From contig JAAAJB010000110.1 of NCBI GenBank assembly GCA_016098155.1, forward strand, positions 1 to 64,000: a stretch of 64,000 bases of DNA, in the 5' to 3' direction. Shown one piece after another: positions 33,585 to 44,753 of the stretch. A model generated the notes under the pieces. The model saw only the letters and a program-made list of their open reading frames with translations. It had not been told where the DNA came from and ran no database searches. Made by a program: the position numbers and the translations under genes. Positions within the stretch are counted from its first letter, which is position 1; each line of letters opens with the position of its first letter. This DNA comes from Actinomortierella ambigua. Its lineage: Eukaryota > Mortierellomycota > Mortierellomycetes > Mortierellales > Mortierellaceae.

Positions 33585-34961
33585 GGTCAACAAGGTGGCA
33601 GGTGTCGTAAAGGATGAGGAATAGAAGCTAGAAGAGGAAGAAGTAGAGAGCCTGCCAGGCGAAGGAGCAGACGACGACGCTTTGTAGAATGGAAAGCGCC
33701 TAGCCTCTGCTGAACGTCCAGAAACATTGCGCCGCCTCTGCGTCTCCAGAATGATGTTGAAGGATTGCTGGATGCTGCAAGTACGGGGTGTTTCCAATGT
33801 CAAAGGATCTAGGAAGACAAAAAGAGTACGAGTGGTGAATCAATAGACTTTTCAGTTTTGCAGCTGTGCTGTGTCAAACAATTTTTTTTCTTTGCTGTGA
33901 TTGTTTTTCCGTGTTACCTCGAGTCGAGAGTGCTTCGGCACATGTTTGAAGAAAGTGAGCTGCAATGTCGGATGGAATCTCTGGAAGCGAACACAGGGGG
34001 GCAAGGGGAGGGGGAACAATATTTGGTCAGTGTTGTGCAAGTTGAGCAGAGACTACCAAAGTGTTGGTACGTACGCAGTTCATGCAAAGGAAAATGTTGT
34101 GGCCATACCAGACGTGCTCGACGTACCTCGCCGCTGGCGTTCCAGCCAGTACTGCCTCAGCCAGAGCGGGAGCAAGTACTCCATCATGGCATGTACGGAT
34201 AGCGTAGAAGATATTTGCAAGTATTCTATTAAAAAATAGTGCACTAGGACACAATAAGCGCGGCGGTGGTTCAAGAGTGTCCTTGGTATGATGAAAGGGG
34301 GGAGAAAGAGGAATGGTGCTTTCTTTTCCGTTCTTTCTTAGTTTCGTTTCTGCTTTTTTTCTTATGACAATGCAAGCAAACGAGATGGTAGGTGTTGTTT
34401 CACAGAAGCAAGCGCCCGTCACATGACGCGTCGCGATTCTCTTTCCCGCCCCTTTCAAAGGACAAGAAAGGCGCGCGGCATGGGGGGGGGGTCCTAACAT
34501 GGCAGGGCTAAGTTATTCACGTATATCGTATCGCCATCACAGAGCCGCCCATCGATACTCTCTGTATCTTACTCCGAGGAGGATGAGGATGAGGATGAGA
34601 AGGAGGAGGAAACACTCTATTATCTCTCACGCAGGTGTGAATTGTGCGACGACAGAACAGACCACAAATCTCCTCTCTATCCCTCCCCCCTCTCCCCCTT
34701 TCTTTTTTCCTCGTCTTCCATGCTTTCCTTCTTTCTTTCCTTCTCTTTCTCTCCCAACTTTGTGCGTTCAATTCGTTCCTCCGAAGAAATAAACCATTGG
34801 CAACAATAATCTCTCTCACTCTCTCTGCTCATTCAACTGGCATCATACATTGTTTTCCCTAGTGCCGGCCATTGGTCCTTTTCTCCCTCCTCTCATTGTC
34901 TCTATCTCTTGTCTTTGTCTCTGTCTCTCTCCTCTGTTCATTCCCATTCACTCCCAAGACC
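33585..34961. other. Divergent promoter region, hypothetical protein / five-RRM protein
   Basis: This 1.4-kb stretch lies between divergent genes. The part next to the RRM gene (34680-34961) is CT-rich like other leaders here. A small ATG-bearing segment near 33955-33920 on the minus strand ends in a possible donor (GAG|GTAACA). Its phase does not fit the downstream frame, so I do not call it an exon. Confidence 0.5.
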
Positions 34962-35675
34962 ATGGGAAAGCGCAAGACGAAAAACAGCGCCTCGACCAAG
35001 AAGAAGAAGCTGTTCTCTGTGTTGGATGGTGAGGTGGCAGCTGCCCACTCTGCCCTCGCGCCTGCTGGCGACAGCGCCACCACTTTAGCCTCCACAGGCA
35101 AGGTTCATCTTGGCCAGGGTCCTCCTGCTGCCGACAGTCACAGTGGCCACCTCCGCCATGGTAGTTGTGGGAATGGGACGAGTACTATCGGGCTCAGCCC
35201 ACACTCCCCATCCTCCTCCTCCCCCTCCCCCTCAAAAGACGATGTGGGAGAGGGCTGGTGCCAACAGCAAGAACCTTCGATGGCCATCCCACCAGAAATG
35301 GAGGCCAATCGCAGCGCCACCGCTAGTCGAGACACGTCTCTCCTCATCCGCTCACCGATACAACAACAGTTCCCACCACCACCCCTGATACCAGGCAAAG
35401 CGGATCATCGGTTTAATGTCTTCATCAAGGGACTAGAGCTGGACATGGACTCTCGCGCTCTGTTTGAGCTCTTTAAACCGTACGTCTGTTGCTTCTATTG
35501 CTTCTTTTGTTTCTATCGCTTGGTTGTTGCCTTTACAATACAATCGTATGCTCAAGAATGGCAACACAATCATAATTGTGAAGAAAAAAAAAGTTGCCTT
35601 GTGGTTAGGCGCCAACTTTGCTGCACACAGTAGTGCTCATATTTCTTCTCTTTCTCCCCCCCCCCCACCCTTCCT

Positions 35676-35711
<36 letters not shown>

Positions 35712-38700
35712 GTGTTGTTTTCCCTTCCTCCTTTTCTTTGGAATACGCACCAGGTTTGGCTACATTCTGTCTTGCAAAGCAGTGATAGACTTGTCGACGG
35801 GAAAGTGTCGCGGGCATGGGTTCGTTTTGTACGATAATGGAGTGAGTGTGCTCGAGGCTCGACGCGCCTTAACGCCTCTCGGCTACTATGTGTCAGTTGC
35901 TTTTGACCATGTGTCTTTGAAACACTTTGAGAACACCGGCGTCTTGTGCAAGCCAGAGGCGTCAGTTCTCCCACTCCCAAAAGAGGATGCACCACAGGTA
36001 AATGGATCGCCGACCTTCCCATTGAACACCTTGCTTCCATGTCCGTTTCCTCCCCGTCGCGACGGTTACAGTCGTCTATATCGCCGAATATGTATCAAAG
36101 AATACTAACCTACTCGAAATGCATCGAATGACTCTATCTCTCTTCCTGGCGGGTAAATAGATTGATGATGATAGTGAGTTTCCCTGTCTACCCTCGAGTC
36201 GTAGCTCACAACCGACCGCATGGTCAGCAAGGCGAGACATCCGCCCCAATAGCACAGACTCGAGTGCAGGAACACCAGAACTGTCCACTTCGTCATCGGT
36301 ATCGTCACCTCACCCCGATTATCTTCAGGACCCTGTAGTAGGATTCTCTTCAACCCCGTTGGATAGAGGGCATCAACCCACTTCACCAGTTCTTTTACCG
36401 CCCACCTTGCGGAATCTCGAGCCATATTCGGAGCCCCTGGGCAAGACTCTTTTTGGATTTGACAGCGGATTTTTTGGGTCTCGGGTTGGTATGCAGACGC
36501 TCGATGGTACTCTCGGAATCAACAGCAGCACTCAGCCAGTGGCAGCAGCAACAGGAGGAGGAGGAGGCATCAACCCTCTCCACGATTGGCGATTGTCGTC
36601 TGAAGCCACCACTTTTCTTCGGGATCACAATGAAGAGGCGCTGTATCGTGGCCGAGACAGCCGGACATTATATATCCAAAACCTTGAGCTCGATTGCAAT
36701 GACCAAAAGCTCTGGCACATTTGCTCTGAGTAAGGGGATGAACAGAAGAAGAGGAACAATCAATGGTTTGACCGCATTGATAGGCAATACTTTGTGAGCC
36801 TGGCGATATAACACGTATCCCTTCCACCCGGCACATTCTTTAGATTTGGGACAGTAATCTCTGCGAAAGCTATCGTTGATCCTTGGACAGGTATCTGCGA
36901 AGGCCATGGTTTCGTGACCTTCGATACAGAGCTGACAGCTGTAAGGACACTTCGAGCGATGCGCGCACGAGGATATGTTGCCAACTTGCCTGACGAGTCT
37001 CCCGATTCTGGACAGGCAGCGCAGCCGTTTCTTCAGCCTTCCGACCTGTATCAGATTTCCAACCGCCTTGATGACGGTGGCCATGGACCGCTGGACGTCC
37101 TATTGACGGACTATTTGGTAAGGATGTCAACATGAATACTACTGTTGCAAGCTGATTTGAACGAGAAACAGCAACATACTAATATTTTGTGGATACCCCA
37201 TCTGCACGTACCCATGCGATTAGCATCAGCTAGCAAGCGATACTCGAGCGCAAGAACCTCTGGGTCATCCTGTTGGATTCAATGGCTCATCTCCAGGAGC
37301 GCTGCGCAATGGGCCTAGCGATCTGCAGCCTTTTTTCAATAGTCATGAAAGAGATGAGTTCCTCGAGGAGCCGCTCGAACCTGTCCACAACTCAATGGAA
37401 CCACCCATCATATATTTCTCCAATCTCGCCCTGGGTATCAGGCGCCGCAACCTGTTCGAGCTCTGTGCTTCGTAAGTGAATTCGTCATAGTCGATGAGCT
37501 CCCTGTAGTTGATATGTCCCTCGTTGGTGGCGACACTCCCCCCTCCCCTTTCTTCACTCTTTCATCTTGGGCTGACATGGACGCTTATCTTGTTTTTATT
37601 CGGCTCTTTCAGGTATGGTCCACTTGTGCTTCATCTACATGACTTTGAGACGATGGAAGAACCCTGCCTTAACGGCAGGGGTCAAGTGCAGTTTGTATCT
37701 TCGCAGGATGCATGGGGTGCTCTGGAAGGACTCCTCTCGCTTCAATATGTTGTCCAACTGGGTCGTCATCACATGGTCACTGAGGATCCGGTCATGCTAG
37801 ACTTTGGTTTCTCCAATGGGACGGCACCTCAATGGCAGCGGCTACAAGAGGAACCTTTGGCCCATCACGCAACAAGTATGGAAATGACGTGCCATAATCT
37901 ACCTCCTCTTCTTCAGCAGCAAGATCATGAAACGGTAGACATTGCCTGCAGCCATCCTTCGCCGCCTACGACTCCTCTCACTAGCGCCCCCACCGCCACC
38001 CCTTCTTCGTCCAGCCTCAAGAATGGCAGTATCAAGATCAACAAGGTGTTCTCGTTTGCCGACGCTGTCAAGAAGGCACCTGCTGAATTGCCACCAACAC
38101 CACCGCCATCGGCCCTGAATGGCCGAGCAGCAGCAGCAGCACGTAAGCCTGTTTCACCACAATCCTTCAATTCTGTTGGCCAAAATTCGGCAGCGCCATC
38201 ATCAAGATGCTCTTCGGATGAAGGCTCCACGGCCCCACCAAGTATTAGAGAGCCACCGCCAGTGATTCGCATGCCCATCCCCACAGATCACGATGAAGAC
38301 GACTACGGCGGCAGCAGCAACGTCAGTGACGGTCCTGGTCTCACAAAGATGGGAGGCGTCCAAAACAAGCTCGACAAGAACGAGTATCGGATGAACCTCT
38401 TTGTGCGTGATCTCGAGCCAGCCATGACAGATCTCAAGCTCTACGAGATTTGTGTCCAGTAAGGGGAGCTATGGCATTTTTTTTTAAAATCGAACAGCGC
38501 AACTTTAGGCCGGGATGACAGACATTCCAGGTTTCTTTAACTGGCTGGTGCCTATTTTTTTTTTCTTTAAACTGGCGAATAGGTTCGGTCGTGTGTTGTC
38601 ATGCCGGGTGGTGATGAAGCATGGCGCCTGTGCGGGGCTCGGGTTTGTGATGTTTACGACTCAAGATGGTGCTGAGAAAGCGCGAATTGGATTGAAGAAA

Positions 38701-39277
38701 CATGGCTACCATGCACATGTGGCAGGCCATGCGGCAACAACCAAGTTGCGGTGCAAGACCATGTCCGAGACGGTTTTCCTCATGAACTTGCCAACATTTG
38801 TCAAGGAGTACCATGTAGGTTTTCAAAAAGGGGGTGTCACATTCCACAGAGTCCTCTAGAAGGGTTTTTGTCACTCCTCGCAAGGGTCGGTGAACTCACT
38901 TCGTTGTTCATTGGCCTTGGTTGCTCTATTTCAGATCCGTGAGTTGTTTAAACACTATGGGATTGTGACATGCAACGTCCTGTTTGACCCGCAAACTGGC
39001 AAGGGTCGAGGTGTAGGCTTTCTCAAGTAAGTTGCGCCATTTAATTCTCGCATTCTGTTCGGGCGGTGGCCACAATTTTAAACTTTCGACTCTTATAACG
39101 TGTGCTAATATATACATGCCCCGTTGTTGCCTTTGTTTATCTGTGTGTGTGTGCTTTCCTTCTACTCGTAGGCTGAGGGATCTGGAGACGGCGGAGCGAT
39201 TTATCCATGAGAACCATGGGCGCCTGATGGGCAAGGACTGGAAGCTGCCACTCCAAGTGCTGCCTGCACGTCGTTGA
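34962..39277 (+). CDS. RNA-binding protein with five RRM domains
   Basis: Nine exons: 34962-35479, 35754-35997, 36161-36729, 36844-37117, 37224-37471, 37613-38458, 38583-38814, 38935-39026 and 39172-39277. All phases close, giving 1042 residues. RRMs lie at about 149-228, 420-495, 594-665, 876-950 and 962-1037. Clear RNP2/RNP1 pairs are FNVFIKGL with CRGHGFVLY, TLYIQNL with CEGHGFVTF, IIYFSNL with GRGQVQFV, MNLFVRDL with CAGLGFVMF, and VFLMNLP with GRGVGFLKL. RRM3 has the poorest RNP1. Linkers are long and Ser/Pro-rich, and the start is a basic tail (KRKTKNSASTKKKKL). It should bind RNA in the nucleus or cytoplasm; target and ortholog are unknown. Introns inside RRM1-4 fall at the same codon and phase, pointing to internal duplication. 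The acceptor of exon 5 has nearby alternatives (CATCAG, CTAG), so that linker may differ by a few residues. Confidence 0.9.
35680..35708. repeat. (CT)n microsatellite in intron 1 of the RRM gene
   Basis: About 14 CT units form part of the pyrimidine-rich region before the acceptor at 35753. Confidence 0.8.
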
Positions 39278-39554
39278 TAGTTTACTCTTTTTTTTTCACC
39301 GATCTGACAGACCACCACAGCCCAAGTGCCAATGAATGAAGGAGGACTGCTGTTTTCTCTCGAACCCGAAAGAAAGGGGATAAAGAGGGGGGGGGGAAGT
39401 CGGTGTGTCTGTGTGAGTGTGGTGCGTTGTTGCATGCATTTGCATTCTTTGCATTCGATTCCCCCCCCCCTCTTTCTCTACATTGCCCTTGCGCCTTTTT
39501 TTTAGAGTCGACTACATTTGCCATACTGTATCATTTTGTTCGACTACCTACCCT

Positions 39555-39616
<62 letters not shown>

Positions 39617-40178
39617 TCTTTCGCTCCCCTCTCACATACACACGACCTCGACGACGAGGACGATTTGTACGAGCCCAGAGAGAAACAGCGTTTTTTTCTT
39701 TCTGTGGAAACACAAGTCGCACACGCTCATCTGACACTTTCCCAGCGAGCACGCCACCCGCTCTCCAGCAACCCATCATTTCATCTCCATCTCTCCTCGC
39801 TTGTGCACTTCGTCAACTCCAAGGAACTAGAAAAAGTCAAACCAGGCTGTGTGTCTCACCAGAGAACTCGGCTGCCAAGCATTCTTTGCCAATCAGCACA
39901 CTTGCTTTCACCCATTGGGGTCGCCACTGAGGTCCCCTTTTCCATTGCAGCGCACACATTCGTCAGTCTGCAAGAGTCGAGTCGAACCGAGCATACTCAA
40001 AGGCCAACCAAAGGATATCCCCTACCTCGGGTCCCCTTCCCCGTCACCCTACCGCTCTGGTCGATCAATCAGGCAGTTGTTCTCCTTTTTTTATTTTGGA
40101 CTAAGCAGCAGGACCCCTCTTTTCCTCTGCCTCATTTGGAGCCAAGAAAGCAACCCACAGTATCAAGAATTATCCCAG
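39278..40178. other. Intergenic region with long CT microsatellite
   Basis: No gene is visible between the RRM gene and the Cys-rich membrane protein gene. A CT microsatellite of about 49 bases lies at 39562-39611. Since both genes read in the plus direction, this holds the first gene's 3' end and the second's promoter and leader. Confidence 0.5.
39562..39611. repeat. (TC)n microsatellite, longest in the window
   Basis: An uninterrupted TC run of about 24 units lies about 570 bp before the first possible start of the membrane protein gene. Confidence 0.9.
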
Positions 40179-41855
40179 ATGGATATGGACTTTGGAGCCT
40201 TGCCCTCGCACAGACATGGGGCTGCCCATAATACCCATGTTGCCACCGTACCATCACCAGCTTCAACATCTCAATCACCAGCAACAGCAGTCGTTGTAGG
40301 AAAGCAAAGCAGGCAACGGAGACCTCATGATGGCTCACCTACATTTTCGTCGTCGACGGTGTCCACATCATCATCATCATCATCACCATCATCTTCTTCT
40401 TCTATCACAAACATGTTGTCGCGCAGATGGCCGCGGGATCTCTCTCTGTTATTCTTAACTTGGCTGTGCCTCAGTCTCATCTGCTCGCCGGCAACTGTCA
40501 GCGCCAGTGACAAAGTGCCCGACAGCGTGAGAGTTAAGACCGATCTTCACTATTACTTTGGTAAGACGAAAGAGCGAGAGACGGTGAGAGAGAGCACCGG
40601 AAGTCAAAGAGAGAATGAGAGATAAGGGACGGACTCGTGTGATATAGTCCACGATCAATGATCACTCATATTTTTGGATCCACTCCTCTTCTTTTTTATG
40701 TATTAACATTTATGTTTTTTAGAGGACAGGCATCTCGAGTGCACGGTTTTGGGAGGACAATGCTGCGATGACATTAGCTCGATCGCCTGTCAGGGTTGGT
40801 TCTGTATCAGCAACAAGTGCGCAGTGGTGCCCTGTGCGTTCTGTCAGGAAGGCGACGACCCCGAATGGTTCTGTGGGGCTGTGCAAGGGGCAAATGATCC
40901 TCGTGATGGTGGGATGGCGTGCAAGCGCAAAGCCTTTGTGGACCAACTGTGCAACAACCAAACCATGCCGTGCCAGGATGGGCTTTTCTGCAGCGCCGCC
41001 AACAGCACCTGTCAGTTCTTACCAGAGGAATATGTAAAGTACAAGGAGCAACTCGAAGCGCGACGGATGACGATGATCGGCATGCTGGTCGTCCTGTTGA
41101 TCATGTTCCTAGCGATGCGCCGCATGCTCAAGAACGAGGAGGCTCGCCGGCGCCAGATCTGGGAGCCCGTCGACTCGAGTGCTGAGGCGTCCATCCTGCG
41201 CCGGTTGGCCGAGGACACGCAGCGCCGGCTGGCCGGAGGCTGGGACCAATTGAACGGATCGATTGTCGCCGGAAGCAATGTTGCCAGCCAGGCCATGGGG
41301 TCGGCCCTGACGAGGATCCGAACGGCGACCGCACGGACAGGAATGGGGGGTTCTGGAACAGGAAGCAGGACAGCAGCCGACGATTGCGAGGATGTCGAAA
41401 TGTTACCCAACGGTCGGAACCTACAGAGTCGACGGGAGCTTGAGGATGACATGCGTGCATTCATGCTCGAGGCCGATGACGATGAGGATGAGGACCTCTG
41501 GGACGACGAGGATGACGAAGGCCGTGACGAGGATGGCCTGTTGGCCCGGAATCGCCGGCCAGGAAGCAGCAACAGTGCAAGCAGCAGCAGCAGCAGCAGT
41601 GCAAACAGTCAACACCGTGTTGGTAGCGCTGGTGCCAACAGCAGAGGCGCTGGTGTGACTTTGACCTCTACTTTGGTTCCCACCGCGACTGGCTATTCAG
41701 ATGAACCACCATCCTACGATGCTGTCTTGGGAGGTGAAGAGCGGCGGTCGATGAGCTCGACACTGTTGGGGACGGCGCCTGTTGGGTCTGGAGTCGCGAC
41801 TACAACTACCATACCTACGGCTACGACGAGCGCAGGTGGACCAATAGATAGCTAG
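40179..41855 (+). CDS. Type I membrane protein with Cys-rich ectodomain and PPxY tail
   Basis: Exons 40179-40560 and 40723-41855 (phase-1 intron) give 504 residues. A second in-frame ATG at 40413 gives 426 residues and places an ideal signal peptide at the very start: MLSRRWPRD, a Leu-rich core, then ATVSA before SDK. The first ATG has a poor context (C at -3) and the second has A at -3, so leaky scanning is plausible. The ectodomain has about 16 cysteines, with GGQCCDD, ACQGWFC, CAFC and CQDGLFC spacing loosely like Dickkopf-type Cys-rich modules. After the single helix (MIGMLVVLLIMFLAM) comes a cytoplasmic tail of about 240 residues with an acidic run (DDDEDEDLWDDEDDE) and a PPSY motif. PPxY motifs bind WW domains of Nedd4/Rsp5 ubiquitin ligases. 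I do not recognise the family. An AATAAA at 41976-41981 fits its polyadenylation. Confidence 0.78.
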
Positions 41856-44325
41856 CGACTTTGGCTTTTTTTTTGTACTATTTTCTGGTAGCCATAATAC
41901 CTGCAGGAAGGTCACTTCTTTTTTTTTCCTTTGTCCTATCGTCGAAAGGCTTTTGTTGACGATAAGTTTGTGTAGAATAAAAGCAAGAAAAAGCAACTCT
42001 CATCCCAAAGGCCTTTTACCGTTGTCGGGGTGCATGCCACTCTAAACCCCTGTGTACCCCTTTTTTTCATAGGTAGCCCTCGCTTTACTTGCTGCATTTC
42101 AATGGTCCTCCCTGAGTGCCCTAACCCTGCTGTCCCCCTGGCTGTCCCCTTGCTCATGCCACACGTCCACACATACACACACACATACATACTACATACG
42201 CAACATTTTAGGATGGCTCTCATTGATTGTGGGGTGAGAGAGAGAATGACCGACGGACAAAGGTTTCCCACTTTCCTCGAGGTAGGCAGGGATAAGCAGG
42301 GATAGATGGGTGTGCGGCTGTCCGTTCTGGATCACCAAAAAAGCACATGCTCCCCAAAACGCGACTGTCTCCACCCCCCTCCCCCAAAAAAGGTCCAGAA
42401 TAGACCACGACCCAGTCTTCTGATATGATGCTCAAGGTTGTTTGTTTCTTCAAGAATAGAGTAACATCGAGCTGTGGGTCGGGAGTAGAACAGTGGAACA
42501 AGGTTAAGCAGACCTTTGTTTTTTTTTTCTTGTCTCCAACAAAGCATGTCTCCTGTGACATGTTCTCCACAGTTTGATCTTGTTTTTTTTTATGGTTCTG
42601 TTTGTTGTTTTGGCCGCCTTCCTCGCCTTCCCATTCCTTTGAGATCACGATCTCTTCATACTCTTTTTCTTTTGAGTATCCGTGTAGTGCAGTGCAAACT
42701 GAACTCTTTCCCGTCCATGAGATCGGAAGCAAAGGAGAGAGGAGAGTACGCCCAAGACAAAACAAAAGATTTCATTTCTTCTACCTCTGCTGCTGCTACT
42801 GCTGCTGCTGCTGCTGCATTTTTTTTTTTTTTGCAGGACAACCAACCCCTTGTGCGTTGTGTGTTCTTTGTCTCTCTTTTCGCAGGAGTTGCACGCACAT
42901 TTAATTATTTCGCACGAAAGAAAGCAGCATTGCAAGCGACGTAGGAGACAATGGGTCAATAGCTGTAGACTAGCGTATATCAATACACACAAACGCGGTT
43001 GCATGAATATTCTACCGTCTATGAAAAGGGACAAAGGAACAGCGCATTGTCACACATCTCTTCTTCCCACTCTTATCATTCTCCTCTTCCGGTTAAAAAA
43101 AAAAAAAGGAGGAGAGACTAGGAGGAAGAGGAGGAAGAGGAGGACAATGCGCCATTTTTCGGGGTAGTCGACTGAAGCCCCACCTTAAACAAAGAAACAC
43201 TGAGCCAAAGAGTGGCGCAATTCCACCACATTCGAGAGAACTCCAAGAAGACAATAGGCTTCATCATGCCTCTCCTTTTCTCTCCCCGTCCCTCCTTTGT
43301 TTTGGATACCTAAAACGTGAAGCTGGTTTGTGGAGCGTTTCATTTCTGTCGATTCATTTCTCGTTGTGGGAACGGACATCCAGCAGACTTTCAACCTCTT
43401 CGAACCCAACTCGTGGCTTCGAGGGGAGGAGGGGAGGGGCGGAGGAGGAAAGAGGGAGGGGGGAAGGGTCACTGCAAGGAGGTGCGCGCACGCGTAGAAA
43501 AGAGCAAAGGGGTCGAGTGGGGAGGAGGAGAGAGCAGGGAGCAAGGGGATCAAAGGGGCGTGGGGGAGCGTGGTAGATAGGAGAGCATGCCTTGTAGTGT
43601 TTTTTCCCAAAGAAACCCTTTTCGCACGCTTTCTTCGCCATGGTTGGGAGCGTGTCAGAGTGAGATATGACCAAGGTACATCAGGGCTACCAGGGAGGCA
43701 AAGGGGGTGGGGGGATGCGAGGACCCTACCCTCCCAAGGAGCAAGGCAATCATGGGACCTCCTGCAACGCAACGCAACGCAACACAACACGACACAAAGC
43801 GAAAGTAACAAGTTTAGTCATTCGAGTTGGGGAAAGGACGCCCATTCCGTCTCCACCGTCTGAGACATGAGGAAGGAGAGAAAGACAACGGCAGAACCCT
43901 GTTTCGCCAACGCCGTGAACAAAGGAGAAGGGGAGACAAGAGAGAGAGAGAGAGAGGGATAAAAAGAAAAAGCCATTCGTTGTTTTTACGTGTTGTCCCG
44001 TTTGTACCGCCTCGAGGAAGAACGGTAGACATCAAGTCCATGGGCAAGAACGCATGGGGTCATCAGAGACAAAAGGCGCGAAGGGGAAGGGAAAAGGAAG
44101 ACTCCAGTGTGTGAGCTCAATTGTCCCGCTTGCCCCAGACATGAAGGAGAACGGGCAAGGGAGGCCGTAAGGCCTGTGTGTATGTACAGTACAAAAACAG
44201 AGCATACACGGGGAGTTGAAGGCAGTGCATTCTACGCTCCCCTCGTAGACAGGCCTCCTGTCTACAACAGTGTATCAATGTAGTCGTGGTGGGACTCGAA
44301 ACTGGGGCTATGTGCACTGTTGTTG

Positions 44326-44343
44326 GTACTGTACGTACAGTAC
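44326..44343. repeat. 18-bp perfect palindrome centred on ACGT
   Basis: GTACTGTACGTACAGTAC is its own reverse complement. The half-site GTACAGTAC/GTACTGTAC recurs nearby at about 44185-44193, overlapping at 44337-44350, and at about 46474. It could bind a dimeric regulator or form a small hairpin. Confidence 0.6.
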
Positions 44344-44737
44344 TGTACTGCTGCGTAAGAAGTCTGGACAAACATCCCTTCGCTTGCGAGCCTCAAGGTA
44401 TCTATGCATTCCACCCAACCGCGTGATTCTTTGGAGTACACCTCGTACCGGGTCCGCTTTTTACAGGTCTTCATCCGTACCACCACAAGCTCCCGAATCT
44501 CTACAGTCTACAAAACCGATAAAAAAGGAATAACAACAAAACAACAACACTACCTCACAGCAGCAGCAGCAGGTAGGCGGCATTGTTATTTTGCAATGTG
44601 GTCAGAGGTGCAATATGATTGGATGGGAGAAATGAAAAAATAAATTGTGATTGAGGCCAAACTCAAAACCCCATCCTTTTTCCTCCCTCCTAAACATCGC
44701 CTCCTCTCTCCCTCCCCCCCCCCACCCATGGTACACA

Positions 44738-44753
44738 GCTGCTGTACAGCAGC
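44738..44753. repeat. 16-bp perfect palindrome centred on GTAC
   Basis: GCTGCTGTACAGCAGC is its own reverse complement and lies about 400 bp from the 18-bp palindrome. GTAC steps flank it on both sides (GGTACAC before, GTACC and GTACAC after). Confidence 0.6.

Noticed and set aside
33920..33955. Small upstream coding exon for the 869-residue protein
   Set aside because: A tempting ATG with a GAG|GTAACA donor exists on the minus strand, but it ends in phase 2 and the acceptor near 33811 would put the long frame out of register.
39849..40178. Extension of the Cys-rich membrane protein frame upstream of its first ATG
   Set aside because: The only upstream start is GTG and the sequence does not look like protein; it is probably leader.
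43185..43811. 208-codon minus-strand frame in the 7.2-kb gene-free region
   Set aside because: Cys/Pro/His-rich composition follows the local GA-rich DNA; nothing resembles a folded protein and no introns extend it.
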